A stretch of DNA of 39,215 bases from a virus. The position numbers were made by a program, and so were the translations under genes. This document shows positions 1 to 8,011 of the stretch, piece by piece. The notes under the pieces were generated by a model, which was given only the letters and a program-made list of their open reading frames with translations, was not told the origin of the DNA and did no database searches. Where the stretch lies: positions 1-39,215 of IMG/VR virus record IMGVR_UViG_3300033145_001968; one strand, written 5' to 3'. Within the stretch, counting starts at the first letter, position 1, and the number at the start of each line of letters is the position of its first letter.

Positions 1-1050
1 GTCGCCAAGTACTGCGACCTCTGCGGCTGTCCGGTTCCCCTGCCCGGCCGTCTGGACACGGACGAACTTGACGACATCACCGCCAGCAACCTATGCCTCA
101 TGGCCGACTCCCCGCGCATTCAGGCCGAGCAATACGTCCTCGTCGGCCCCGGCGACTTCGACCTCGAGGCCCTGGACAACGCCGACTGGCGGCCCAACGA
201 ATACCTCGGCCGCCCCAAGGCCCGCGCGCCCAAGCGTCTCGCCAGCCCGCCGCGCCAGACGCGCGAAGCCTGGCCCCTGCCCCGATGCCGGAAGCCGACC
301 ATCCGGGCCCTGACCGTCTGCGTCGACTTCGACGACCTGCTGGCCATCACCCTGCCGCGGGCCATGCCGCACTTCGCCGAATTGATCGTCGTCACCGCGC
401 CCGAGGACGAAGCCACGGCCGAGATCGCCCGCCTCTGCGGGGCCGGCCTCTACCGAACAAATGCCTTCTACCGCGACGGCGCCGTTTTCAACAAGGGCCT
501 GGCCATCGAGGAAGCCCTGGATTGGATGGGCCGCCGCGGGTGGCTTTGCATCCTGGACGCCGACGTCGTTCTGCCGGCCGACCTCCAAGTCCTCCTGCCG
601 CCCATGCAGCCCTGGAACCTCTACGGTTGCCACCGCCGCATGTGCCTCGAGCCCGCCGACTACACCGGCCAGACCGACTGGTCCCGCTGGCCGCGCAAGC
701 GCGACTACGAACTGGCCGGTTACTTTCAGATCTTCAGCGCCGACGACCAGGCCATCAGCGGCCACCGGCCCTGGTACGGCGTCGACTGGCGACACGCCGG
801 CGGCTGCGATTCGGATTTCCAGAGCCTGTGGCCGCCGGCGCACCGCGTCCGCCTGGACTTCGACGTCCTGCACCTGGGCCGCGACGGCGCCAACTGGAAT
901 GGCCGGGCCACGCCGCGCATCGATGGCATCGACAACTCGGCCGAGGCCGAGCGCAACGCCGCCACCCAACGCCAGATGATGACCGCCCGCCGCCGCAATC
1001 TGAGCCTGCGGGGGGAGCGAATTGAAAAAACAGGACGGAATCCGTCCTGA
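1..1050 (+). CDS. Glycosyltransferase (GT-A) domain of the radical SAM-glycosyltransferase fusion (3' part)
   Basis: This is the continuation of the gene that starts at 38511; frame 1 is open from base 1 to the stop at 1048-1050. The first residues finish the cysteine-rich end of the radical SAM half (YCDLCGC). A linker follows, then a domain with GT-A features: a beta strand (LTVCVDF), a segment with NKGLAIEEAL, and a DAD motif at bases 556-564 (residues 383-385 of the fusion) that would bind the metal and nucleotide-sugar. Near the end, HLGRDGANWNGR resembles the tail of phage GT2-like enzymes. An ATG at 100 could start a stand-alone transferase, but it has no ribosome site and lies within the uninterrupted frame. 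Donor and acceptor cannot be told from sequence. A short hairpin (1033-1049) overlaps the stop region. Confidence 0.82.
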   Translation, partial: VAKYCDLCGCPVPLPGRLDTDELDDITASNLCLMADSPRIQAEQYVLVGPGDFDLEALDNADWRPNEYLGRPKARAPKRLASPPRQTREAWPLPRCRKPTIRALTVCVDFDDLLAITLPRAMPHFAELIVVTAPEDEATAEIARLCGAGLYRTNAFYRDGAVFNKGLAIEEALDWMGRRGWLCILDADVVLPADLQVLLPPMQPWNLYGCHRRMCLEPADYTGQTDWSRWPRKRDYELAGYFQIFSADDQAISGHRPWYGVDWRHAGGCDSDFQSLWPPAHRVRLDFDVLHLGRDGANWNGRATPRIDGIDNSAEAERNAATQRQMMTARRRNLSLRGERIEKTGRNPS

Positions 1051-1189
1051 ATTTGCACAACCGCCCACAACGGCGCGTGACAAGCCCCTGGCCAGCCAGT
1101 AAGCTCGGAGCCCTTGAAGATGGAAACATCGAGACCCTACGGAGGACCACCATTGAAGCGTTAACCTAGAAACTCTCACGTCCCAGAGA

Positions 1190-1207
1190 GCCCCGCGGCC
1201 GCGGGGC
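1190..1207. other. 18-bp perfect GC palindrome
   Basis: The sequence GCCCCGCGGCCGCGGGGC reads the same on both strands. It lies 24 bp before the terminator stem. It could be a protein-binding site or an RNA hairpin; nothing in the sequence decides between these. Confidence 0.6.
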
Positions 1208-1231
1208 GATTCGGTGACCACGCGACGAATC

Positions 1232-1274
1232 AAACCGCCCTCTCCTGTACAGGGGGAGAGGGCGGTTTTTCTTT
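1232..1274 (+). terminator. Strong rho-independent terminator
   Basis: A perfect 14-bp stem (1232-1245 with 1255-1268) closes a 9-base loop and runs into a T tract (ttttt-c-ttt). It would end transcripts of the terminase and glycosylation region, separating them from the LamG and head genes. The flanking bases make it partly bidirectional. Confidence 0.88.
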
Positions 1275-1311
1275 GGGCCTTCGATTTGGTGCCGCCAGCC
1301 CTGGAGAACTG

Positions 1312-2043
1312 ATGCGACCGTTTGACCCCTTCATCATCGACGCCAACACGCGCCACCTCTACCACTTCCACAATCGCACGATGAGCGACCGGGGAAGCGC
1401 CGGCGACGACCTGAGCGGCGTTGGCGGCCCGACCCTTGACGATGACGGACTGCATTGTGCGAACGGCAGCAAGTACGCCACCACGGGAGCGGTGGTTGAC
1501 TGGAGCGGCATGGCCAACATAACCATGCAAGCCTGGGCACGATTCACCGGGGCCCAGGACCATGCCGTTTGGGAGTACCCCTTCTCCTGGTTCCTGGACG
1601 GCAACAACTACTTCAGGGCCGGACTTCTGCCGACCTCGGGAACCTACCCCTTACTGTACGTCGCCGCAAAATTCGCGGGGTCTTTGGTCTATAGCGCCAA
1701 AGAACTCTCGGCCGATCAGTGGGCCGTCATAACCGCCGCCGGCGGCTGCCACTGGGGGGCCACGGCCTACCTCAACGGCGCCGCCAGCGCCGTGAAACTG
1801 TACCTCAACAACACCCTCTCCCTGACCAAGGGCGGAACGCTGGGAGCCATTGCCGGCGGCAACGGGAAACTCAACGCCGGCTCCTACGCATCCAATGCCG
1901 CGTACGCCTGGACGGGATGGGTCGACAACCTGAAAGTCAGCGACGAGCTGCTGACCTCGTTCCCGCTGGTCCGCTTCACCGAGGGCCGCCGCGGCGTCGC
2001 CCGCGGCCCAGGCCTCGACGCAATCGCGGGGGTGGCGGCATGA
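1312..2043 (+). CDS. LamG/concanavalin-like virion protein
   Basis: About 243 aa. The ATG at 1312 has GGAG seven bases upstream; an in-frame ATG at 1273 lies on the terminator and is rejected. The protein has the general look of a LamG/concanavalin jelly-roll: an N-terminal FDPFIIDANTRHLYHFHN strand pattern, a central WARFTG strand, and a late segment (GWVDNLKVSDELLTS) typical of the last LamG strands (usually DDVRIY-like). Such domains in phages bind carbohydrate or decorate tail fibres and capsids. It sits between the sugar-modification island and the gpW/portal genes and overlaps the next gene by 4 bp. A role as decoration or receptor-binding protein, possibly a target of the island's enzymes, is inference. 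Confidence 0.65.
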   Translation: MRPFDPFIIDANTRHLYHFHNRTMSDRGSAGDDLSGVGGPTLDDDGLHCANGSKYATTGAVVDWSGMANITMQAWARFTGAQDHAVWEYPFSWFLDGNNYFRAGLLPTSGTYPLLYVAAKFAGSLVYSAKELSADQWAVITAAGGCHWGATAYLNGAASAVKLYLNNTLSLTKGGTLGAIAGGNGKLNAGSYASNAAYAWTGWVDNLKVSDELLTSFPLVRFTEGRRGVARGPGLDAIAGVAA

Positions 2044-2945
2044 TCCGACTCGATCTCGAAAACGACGACTACGACCTGACCTCCGAGGCCACGGTCCTGA
2101 CCCACACCCTGCCGGCCAGTCCGACCGAACACCTGGTGGGCGCCTGGATCGACTGCTCCAACCTCCACGCCGGAATCGGCACGCTCACCGTCCGCGCGAC
2201 TGCTGACGATATGGAGGTTTTCCACTCTGTCATCGACAAGCGGGACCTGACTGGTCGCATACTGTCGATCCCGCCGCTCATGTTTCGGGCCCCGATGGAG
2301 ATCAAGCTGCTGCTGACCAGTTCCAACGCCAACGACACTGTGGTTGACGTGACGGCCGTCCTTTCCAGCCACGACCTGGACTACGCGCTTTCGTTTCAGG
2401 CCGCCGAGGCCTCGCCCACCGCCGGGTCGCTGGCCAAGCTCATCAAGGACGCGGCCACCGCCGCCGCCCTGTCGGCCGTCTCGACCCTGGTCGGCCAGCG
2501 GGCCACCCCGGCCCAGGTCCTCACCCAGTCGGCCGCCGCCCTGGCGGCCCTGCACCTGGACCACCTGATCGGCGTAGCCTGCGACAGCGACGACATCGCC
2601 CAGCACGTCGTCGACAACAGCATCCTGGCCCTCATCCTGGCCCAGGGCGGCGACATCAGCGACTACAACGACACCACCGATTCCCTGGAGGCCCTCCGCG
2701 CTCGCCTGGGCGGCGGCGGCCCCATCCCCTTCACCTACACCCTGACCGAGGACGACCTGGTGACCCCCATCGCCGAGGCCCTGGTCCAGGTCTACACCGA
2801 CTCGGCCATGACCAGCCTGGTCACCCAGGCCCACACCAACACCGCCGGCCAGGCCGCCTTCAACCTTGCCGCCGGGACCTACTACCTGAGGTGCACCAAG
2901 AGCGGTTACTCGTTCGACAACCCCGACACGGAGGTCGTCAGCTAA
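2040..2945 (+). CDS. Virion-associated protein with C-terminal carboxypeptidase-regulatory-like beta-sandwich
   Basis: 301 aa. It starts with ATGA overlapping the LamG gene stop and ends overlapping the gpW-like gene, so the three are probably co-translated. Residues 1-120 form a beta-rich domain. An alanine-rich helical stretch follows, then a glycine linker (LGGGGPIPF). The last 70 residues (TLTEDDLVTPIAEALVQVYTD... TYYLRCTKSGYSF) resemble the CarboxypepD_reg/Ig-like beta-sandwich found on phage fibres and decorations. No catalytic motif is visible. Adhesion or decoration is the likely role, inferred from domain type and neighbours. Confidence 0.55.
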   Translation: MIRLDLENDDYDLTSEATVLTHTLPASPTEHLVGAWIDCSNLHAGIGTLTVRATADDMEVFHSVIDKRDLTGRILSIPPLMFRAPMEIKLLLTSSNANDTVVDVTAVLSSHDLDYALSFQAAEASPTAGSLAKLIKDAATAAALSAVSTLVGQRATPAQVLTQSAAALAALHLDHLIGVACDSDDIAQHVVDNSILALILAQGGDISDYNDTTDSLEALRARLGGGGPIPFTYTLTEDDLVTPIAEALVQVYTDSAMTSLVTQAHTNTAGQAAFNLAAGTYYLRCTKSGYSFDNPDTEVVS

Positions 2946-3193
2946 TGGCCACAGGATCCGGAACCGGAACACCCGTCGCTGCGACCACCGCCGCCACCAT
3001 GGTTGCCGCCATCGAGACCGCCCTGGCCGCCAACCCCATCGGGACGGTCCGCGTAACCATCGACGGCCAGACCGTCGAGTGGGACCGCAAACAGGCCCTT
3101 AACGAATTGAAATTCTGGGAAGCCCGCGTCGCCCGCGAGGCCTTCACCCGGCCGCGAGCCGCCGGCCTTAACCTTTCCACACAGCCAGGATGA
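2945..3193 (+). CDS. gpW-like head-tail joining protein
   Basis: 82 aa. The ATG overlaps the previous stop (TAATG) and the gene ends overlapping the portal start, exactly the place of lambda gene W before portal B. The pattern VRVTIDGQTVEWDRKQALNELKFWEARVAR followed by a basic, proline/glycine tail matches the gpW layout: helix, beta hairpin with DGR-like turn, helix, basic tail. gpW-type proteins plug the connector after DNA packaging and allow tail attachment. Similarity is judged by eye and by gene order. Confidence 0.68.
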   Translation: MATGSGTGTPVAATTAATMVAAIETALAANPIGTVRVTIDGQTVEWDRKQALNELKFWEARVAREAFTRPRAAGLNLSTQPG

Positions 3194-4662
3194 CCATGAC
3201 GCAACTGAGCCCCGAAAACTTCGCCGACCTTCGACCCGCCCGCCGGCGAGCCCTCGGCTACGATGCCGCGACCTCCAGCCGCCGCCGCCGGGCGCCGGTG
3301 GGGATCCTCAAGACCGAGGACGACCACCTGACCGTGACCGGCCGCAAGAAACTCATCGGAACGGCCCGCGACCTCCGCCGCAACTACGCCATCGCCAAGT
3401 GGATGGTCACCAAACACCTGGACTTTGTCTCGACCTTCACCTTCCAGGCCCGCACCAAAGACGAAGGCCTGAACACCGAGATCGAAAACCTGATGCGACA
3501 CTGGGGCCGCCGGGCCAACTGCGACGTGGCCGGCCGCCACAACCTCGGGCGGCTGACCCGCCTGTGGGAAGCCTCCCGCACCCTGGACGGCGACGTCTTC
3601 GTCCTGCGCCTCTCCGACGGCCGCCTGCAGTCTATCGAGGGCGACCGCGTCCGCACCCCGGCCGCCAAGGCCAAGCTGCCCGACGGCGTCAAGGCCAAGG
3701 ACATGACCCACGGCGTCAAGACCTCCCCCGCCGGTAAGGCCCTCGGCTACGCCGTCCACAAGCGCGTGCCCAAGTCAAGCCGCTTCGAGTTTCACCGCTA
3801 CCTGCGAGCCAAACACGTCGAGCCCCTGGGCTACTATGACCGCATCGACCAGGTCCGCGGGATCTCGCCCATGGCCCCAGCCATCAACGCCCTGCAGGAT
3901 ACCCACGAAGCGTTCACCTACGCCCTGGCCCGGGCCAAGGTCGCCCAGATGTTCGGCCTCGCCTTCTACCGCGACGCACCGGAAGGAGGCCTGGGCGACA
4001 TTACCCACACCGAGGACGGCGACGGCAACGAGGACAAATCCAGTTACACGGTCGACTTCGCCAAGGGGCCGGTCATCCTGGACCTGGAGCCCGGCGACCG
4101 GGCCGAATTCATTGAGAGTAACGCCCCATCCCAGGAATTCCAGGGCTTCACCCTGGCCCAGATCGCCATGGCCCTGAAGTGCCTCGACCTCCCCTACAGC
4201 TTCTACGACGAGAAACACACCAACTATTACGGCAGCCGCGGGGCCCTGATTCAGTACATCCAGAGCGCCGGCATCAAGCGCAAGGACCTCCAGGAACTGC
4301 TCGACCGCCTGACCCAGTGGCGGCTGGGCCTGTGGATTCTCGATGGCGACCTGGTTCTGCCGCGCGGCATGACCATCGCGGACGTGGTCTGGGAATTCGT
4401 GCCCACCGGCCTGCCCTGGTGGAACCCCCTGCAGGAGGTCAAGGCCGACGCCCTGGCCATCGACAAGGGCCTGACCTCGACGTCCCGGGCCACCAAACAG
4501 CGCGGCGAGGACGCCTACGAGATCGCCCGCGAGGAAGCCAAGTTCAGGATTTATGCGGCGACCCTCGAGGCGGAGGTCCGCACCGCTCGCCAGGGCCTGG
4601 GCCTGCCCGAAGAAGCCGCCCCCGCCAAGCCAACACCCGCCGCACCGGAGGACAAACAATGA
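3190..4662 (+). CDS. Portal protein, lambda family
   Basis: 490 aa. It forms the dodecameric portal ring at the capsid vertex, through which DNA is packaged and to which the connector binds. Features of the lambda-type portal (Phage_portal_2) are visible: an N-terminal RRNYAIAKWMV segment, LSDGRLQSIEGDRVRTP, the HVEPLGYYDRIDQVRGISPMAP core, and SFYDEKHTNYYGSRGAL near residue 345. The C-terminus is acidic, proline- and alanine-rich. ATG 3190 overlaps the previous stop; ATG 3196 has a better-spaced AGGA and may be the true start. It overlaps the protease gene (ATGA). Confidence 0.93.
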   Translation: MTMTQLSPENFADLRPARRRALGYDAATSSRRRRAPVGILKTEDDHLTVTGRKKLIGTARDLRRNYAIAKWMVTKHLDFVSTFTFQARTKDEGLNTEIENLMRHWGRRANCDVAGRHNLGRLTRLWEASRTLDGDVFVLRLSDGRLQSIEGDRVRTPAAKAKLPDGVKAKDMTHGVKTSPAGKALGYAVHKRVPKSSRFEFHRYLRAKHVEPLGYYDRIDQVRGISPMAPAINALQDTHEAFTYALARAKVAQMFGLAFYRDAPEGGLGDITHTEDGDGNEDKSSYTVDFAKGPVILDLEPGDRAEFIESNAPSQEFQGFTLAQIAMALKCLDLPYSFYDEKHTNYYGSRGALIQYIQSAGIKRKDLQELLDRLTQWRLGLWILDGDLVLPRGMTIADVVWEFVPTGLPWWNPLQEVKADALAIDKGLTSTSRATKQRGEDAYEIAREEAKFRIYAATLEAEVRTARQGLGLPEEAAPAKPTPAAPEDKQ

Positions 4663-5897
4663 GCCATCGCCCCGACCACACGTGGAGCCTGACCACCCCG
4701 GTCTTTGACATCCCGCCCGAGGAAATCGACCTCGAGCGCGGCATCATCCGCGGGGCCGCGGTCGTCACCGAGGGCGAGGCCCAGGGACACGGCATCAATC
4801 TGGACGCCGACTTTGTGGAGGACGTAATCCGCCATGGGAAACGACGAAAGAGCGGGCTCAAGGTCCGATTCGGACACCCCAACATGTCCAGCACCGCCCT
4901 CGGGTCGTTCCTTGGACGGGCCAAATCGTTTCGGCGTGATGAGGTCGGTGGCGCGGCTGTTGCACGGGCTGACATCTACCTCTCCAACGAAGCCAAGGAA
5001 ACCCCCAACGGGGACCTCCACGGCTACGTGATGGGCATGGCCGCCAACGAGCCGGACATGCTCGGAATGAGCATCGTCTTTACCGGCGGCACACCCTACC
5101 GCAAGCCCGATGCCGACGGCAAGGTCGACGAGAACGGCCCCCTCTTTGCCCGCCTGGAGAAACTCCACGCCGCCGACCTGGTCGACGACCCGGCCGCCAA
5201 CCCGGACGGCCTGTTCGCCACCAGCGCCTGGAACCAGGCCACCTTCGCCGGCCAGGTCTCAGAATTCCTGGACACCCACCCGGAGATCTTCGCCGTCGTC
5301 GAGACCCACCCCGAGGTCATCGAGAACTTCCTGGCCCGCTACAGGGCCCACCTCAAACCGAAAGGACCAGCCATGGACAACTCCGCCACCACCACCCTCG
5401 GGGCAGACGCCGCCGAGGACACCAATCCGAAAACCGACGACGACGCCCGGACGGGCGACGACGCCGCAGCCGAGGGCCAGGCCACCGCAGACGCGGAAGC
5501 CGCAGCCGCCGGCGACGACCCCAAGCCGGACACCGAGGACGATCCCAAGCCGGACGCCGACGACGACCCCAAGCCGGACGCCGGCCTCGCGGCCGCCCCG
5601 GCCCGCGTCGAGTGCCGCCGCTTCGTCGAGGCCTTCGGGGCCCAGGGCGGCCAGTGGTACGCCGACGGCCTCTCGTTCGAGCAGGCCCAACAGAAGCACA
5701 GCGCCGCCCAGGACCAGCGCATCACCGACCTGGAGGGCAGGCTGCAGTCGGTCGACCGCGGCGAGACCCAGCCCCTCGAGGCCGACGACGCCGACGGCGA
5801 GAAGCCCAAGACCACCGCCGAGAGGCGGAGGCCACAAGGGACGGCCGGAGCCCTGACGACCATCAACGAGAAAAAGGCCAACAAGGCCGGCCGCTAG
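4659..5897 (+). CDS. Prohead maturation protease fused to scaffold domain
   Basis: 412 aa. Residues 1-200 look like a capsid maturation protease. An N-terminal beta strand (ERGIIRGAAVVTEG) is followed by a FGHPN segment (H73) and PDMLGMSIVF (S138), candidates for the catalytic His and Ser. The rest is a scaffold: low-complexity acidic residues with three KPD repeats encoded by 24-bp DNA repeats (5517-5579), then a coiled-coil (AAQDQRITDLEGRLQSV). A well-formed ribosome site and in-frame ATG at 5373 would give the scaffold alone. It sits between portal and capsid, as in lambda C/Nu3 or HK97-type phages. Exact protease family is uncertain. Confidence 0.85.
   Translation: MSHRPDHTWSLTTPVFDIPPEEIDLERGIIRGAAVVTEGEAQGHGINLDADFVEDVIRHGKRRKSGLKVRFGHPNMSSTALGSFLGRAKSFRRDEVGGAAVARADIYLSNEAKETPNGDLHGYVMGMAANEPDMLGMSIVFTGGTPYRKPDADGKVDENGPLFARLEKLHAADLVDDPAANPDGLFATSAWNQATFAGQVSEFLDTHPEIFAVVETHPEVIENFLARYRAHLKPKGPAMDNSATTTLGADAAEDTNPKTDDDARTGDDAAAEGQATADAEAAAAGDDPKPDTEDDPKPDADDDPKPDAGLAAAPARVECRRFVEAFGAQGGQWYADGLSFEQAQQKHSAAQDQRITDLEGRLQSVDRGETQPLEADDADGEKPKTTAERRRPQGTAGALTTINEKKANKAGR
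5373..5897 (+). CDS. Scaffold protein from internal in-frame start (nested in protease gene)
   Basis: AAAGGA at 5361-5366 is six bases before an in-frame ATG at 5373, inside the protease gene at residue 239. Initiation there would make a 174-aa acidic, coiled-coil scaffold protein without the protease domain. This is the arrangement of lambda C and Nu3. The product would help assemble the prohead and then be degraded. The internal start is inferred from the ribosome site and domain boundary. Confidence 0.62.
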   Translation: MDNSATTTLGADAAEDTNPKTDDDARTGDDAAAEGQATADAEAAAAGDDPKPDTEDDPKPDADDDPKPDAGLAAAPARVECRRFVEAFGAQGGQWYADGLSFEQAQQKHSAAQDQRITDLEGRLQSVDRGETQPLEADDADGEKPKTTAERRRPQGTAGALTTINEKKANKAGR

Positions 5898-5984
5898 TCG
5901 CCGCCGCCCGCACCGTGACGAGACACCGAAAGCCGAACGCAAGACCCAACGCAAGATCGAACGCAACCCCAGGAGGTAAGAACA

Positions 5985-6917
5985 ATGGCTAACGACTTTG
6001 TAACCCTCGCAGAACTGGTCCAGTTGAACGACCAGCGACTGGCCGACCGGGACATCAGCGACCTGCTCGATGACGCCCCCATCCTGGCCGCCCTGGCCGC
6101 GGACACCGTGGACGGGACCACCCATAAGTACCTCAAGGAGACCGGCGCCCCGACGGTCGGCTTCCGCGAGGTCAACAAGGGCCGCGACCTCTCCAAGTCC
6201 GCCGACACCCTGGTCGAGATGGCCCTCAAGATGCTCGACGCCAGCCTGCGCGTCGACAAGGGCCTGGCCATCGGCTACCGCCACGGCAAGGAAGCCTTCA
6301 TGGGCCGCGAAGGCGGCCGCCACCTGAAGGCCGCCTTCCACGCCGCCGAAAAGCAGTTCATCTACGGCAGCGTGATCGACGGCGAGGGCTTCCTCGGCCT
6401 GGCCGACGCCCTGGACAACCAGGACGACGCCATGGTCATCGACGCCGGCGGGACCACCGCCACCACCGGCTCGAGCGTCTGGCTCATCCGCACCGTCGCC
6501 GACCTCGACGCCGTGGCGGCCATCCTCGGCAACGACGGCGTCTTTGAGGTCGGCGAGATCGTCGAGCAAGAGGTCCTGGACCCCAGCAGCAAGCCCTACA
6601 CGGGCCTGACCCAGAGCATCCTGGGCTGGCTGGGCCTGCAGGTCGGCGGGGCCAGGGACATCGCCCGCATCGCCAACATCACCGAGGACTCGAGCAAGAC
6701 CCTGACCGACGACATGATCTCCAGCGCCCTGGCCCTCATGCCCAAGCTGCCGACGTTCATGGCCATGAGCCGCCGCAGCCGCAAGCAGCTGCAGCAGGCC
6801 CGCACGGCCACCAACAGTACCGGAGCCCCGGCGCCGTTCCCGACCGAGGCCTTCGGCGTTCCCATCATCGTCTCCGAGAGCATCACCGACGTCGAGGTCC
6901 TGATCGAGGACGCCTGA
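5985..6917 (+). CDS. Major capsid protein
   Basis: 310 aa, with the strongest ribosome site in the region (AGGAGG). It comes directly after protease/scaffold, as capsid genes do. It has no long N-terminal delta domain, as expected when the scaffold is separate. An N-terminal helix (LAELVQLNDQRLADRDISDLLDDAPILAAL) is followed by a TTHKYLKETGAPTVGFREVN segment and a spine-helix-like region. The C-terminal half (LTDDMISSALALMPKLPTFMAMSRRSRKQLQQAR... FGVPIIVSESI) is typical of HK97-fold capsid proteins, where the P-domain ends with a conserved PIIVSDS-like strand. The 87-bp gap before it holds short near-repeats of CGAACGCAAGA. Confidence 0.85.
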   Translation: MANDFVTLAELVQLNDQRLADRDISDLLDDAPILAALAADTVDGTTHKYLKETGAPTVGFREVNKGRDLSKSADTLVEMALKMLDASLRVDKGLAIGYRHGKEAFMGREGGRHLKAAFHAAEKQFIYGSVIDGEGFLGLADALDNQDDAMVIDAGGTTATTGSSVWLIRTVADLDAVAAILGNDGVFEVGEIVEQEVLDPSSKPYTGLTQSILGWLGLQVGGARDIARIANITEDSSKTLTDDMISSALALMPKLPTFMAMSRRSRKQLQQARTATNSTGAPAPFPTEAFGVPIIVSESITDVEVLIEDA

Positions 6918-6945
6918 GCCTGACCAGGCCAGAGGAAACGCCGCG

Positions 6946-7326
6946 ATGACCAGTCCATTCGAAACCGCCGCCGCCGGCATGGCCGCAACACTGCAGGCCG
7001 CCGCCGGCATAACCGTGACCTACCGCCGGGGCGAAGCCTCGGCGGAGGTTACGGCGGTTCCGTCGGACCGGGAAATCGAGGTCATCGGGGCCGACGGCCT
7101 CCCGGAGATCGCCCACCTCCGCGACTGGATAATCACCGCCGCGGCCCTGGCCGCCTTTGGAGACCCGGCCGCCGGCGACCAGATCGACGAGACCCGCGGG
7201 ACGACCCTTTACACCTGGGACGTCATGCCGCCCACGCCGGGCGAGCCCGCCTTTAGCCCCTGCGATACGGCCCGACAGAGCCTGCGCATCCACACCAAGG
7301 CCACGGCCGAAACGGAGACCACCTGA
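6946..7326 (+). CDS. Head-tail connector (head completion) protein candidate
   Basis: 126 aa, immediately after the capsid gene and 1 bp overlapping the next. It is beta-rich and begins with a short helix (FETAAAGMAATLQAAAGITVTYRRGE). Its pattern fits the small head-completion or stopper proteins that attach below the gpW/adaptor ring in siphophages. The call rests on length, position and fold pattern, not on a diagnostic motif. Confidence 0.55.
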   Translation: MTSPFETAAAGMAATLQAAAGITVTYRRGEASAEVTAVPSDREIEVIGADGLPEIAHLRDWIITAAALAAFGDPAAGDQIDETRGTTLYTWDVMPPTPGEPAFSPCDTARQSLRIHTKATAETETT

Positions 7327-7541
7327 TGGCGCCGCCCGAACAGCCGCAAATCACCGAGCCCCTCGACGAATGGGTCGAGCGGCTGATCGACCGCGCCCTG
7401 CTGAAACACCAGGCCCGGGACCCGCTGGTCGGGCGCGTGACGAAACTTGAAATCCGCCTGGCCCGCATGGTGGGCTACATGGCCGGAGCCGGAGCCGTCG
7501 GAGGCTTCCTGGCCGGCCTGCTTATCAAAATGCTGCCCTGA
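7326..7541 (+). CDS. Small single-pass membrane protein in the head-tail operon
   Basis: 71 aa. Residues 1-47 are charged and helical (DEWVERLIDRALLKHQARD...). Residues 48-70 form one hydrophobic segment rich in glycine and alanine. It starts on the last base of the preceding stop codon, so it is tightly coupled to structural genes. It could be a holin-like or membrane-anchored accessory protein. No lysis gene is adjacent, so function is left open. Confidence 0.6.
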   Translation: MAPPEQPQITEPLDEWVERLIDRALLKHQARDPLVGRVTKLEIRLARMVGYMAGAGAVGGFLAGLLIKMLP

Positions 7542-7554
7542 CAAGGAAGGCCAC

Positions 7555-7989
7555 ATGGCCAGCATCGCCGCACAAATCGCCGTCGCAGTCGTCACCGAGC
7601 TAAACGGGAACTCCTTCAGCCAGGAATTCACCGCCAGCCGCACCTGGTCGCCGGACCTGGACCGCAAGGACCTGGACGCCCTGACCGTTACGGTCGTCCC
7701 GCGTCGCCGCGAGAACTTCGAGCGGGCCGCCCGGACCAGCCATCGCAGCGAATACACCATCGACGTCGGCCTTCAGAAGGCCGTCGACCCGGCCGACAAC
7801 GACGCCGTCGACGCCCTGGTCCTGCTGGCCGAGGAAGTCGCCGACTACATGGCCGACCGGGCCCTGGCCGCCTACGCCGCGGCCAAGATTTTCCGCGTCG
7901 CCCAGGACCCCCTGGCCGACTTCGAGGACCTCAGAACCAACCGACAGTTCACCGGCATCGTCAGCCTGACCTACCTGGTCGTGGCCTGA
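7555..7989 (+). CDS. Tail terminator / minor tail protein candidate
   Basis: 144 aa, ribosome site AAGGAAGG. It lies just before the tail tube gene, where siphophages carry the tail terminator (lambda gpU-like) that caps the tube and docks to the head. The fold pattern agrees: helix (IAVAVVTELNGNSF), strand (TVTVVPRRRENFERAARTSHRSEYTIDVGLQKAV), helix (VLLAEEVADYMADRAL), and a final strand (FTGIVSLTYLVV). No catalytic motif is present. Confidence 0.6.
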   Translation: MASIAAQIAVAVVTELNGNSFSQEFTASRTWSPDLDRKDLDALTVTVVPRRRENFERAARTSHRSEYTIDVGLQKAVDPADNDAVDALVLLAEEVADYMADRALAAYAAAKIFRVAQDPLADFEDLRTNRQFTGIVSLTYLVVA

Positions 7990-8011
7990 CACAGAAAGAA
8001 AGGACATGACC

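Larger units (their letters stand above)
1051..1311. other. Structured non-coding spacer between the sugar-modification island and the LamG gene
   Basis: No convincing gene is present. The segment holds a chain of inverted repeats: a small CTCTC/GAGAG hairpin (1173-1190), an 18-bp perfect palindrome (1190-1207), and a 14-bp-stem terminator (1232-1274). Another hairpin, AGGACGGA/TCCGTCCT, sits at 1033-1049 over the preceding stop codon. I see no clear promoter, although the downstream structural genes need one somewhere. Confidence 0.6.

Noticed and set aside
1024-1050. Possible A-rich slippery site plus hairpin at the end of the glycosyltransferase gene
   Set aside because: The run of six A is out of phase for a -1 heptamer in the gene's frame, and no longer frame follows.
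91-1563. Long reverse-strand open frame of about 490 codons opposite the glycosyltransferase
   Set aside because: It crosses the strong terminator and the structured spacer and has the repetitive Gly/Val/Arg composition of an antisense shadow of GC-rich coding sequence.
5259-7010. Long reverse-strand frame opposite scaffold and capsid genes
   Set aside because: Low-complexity shadow of GCC/GAC-rich codons; the opposite strand has recognised structural genes with ribosome sites.
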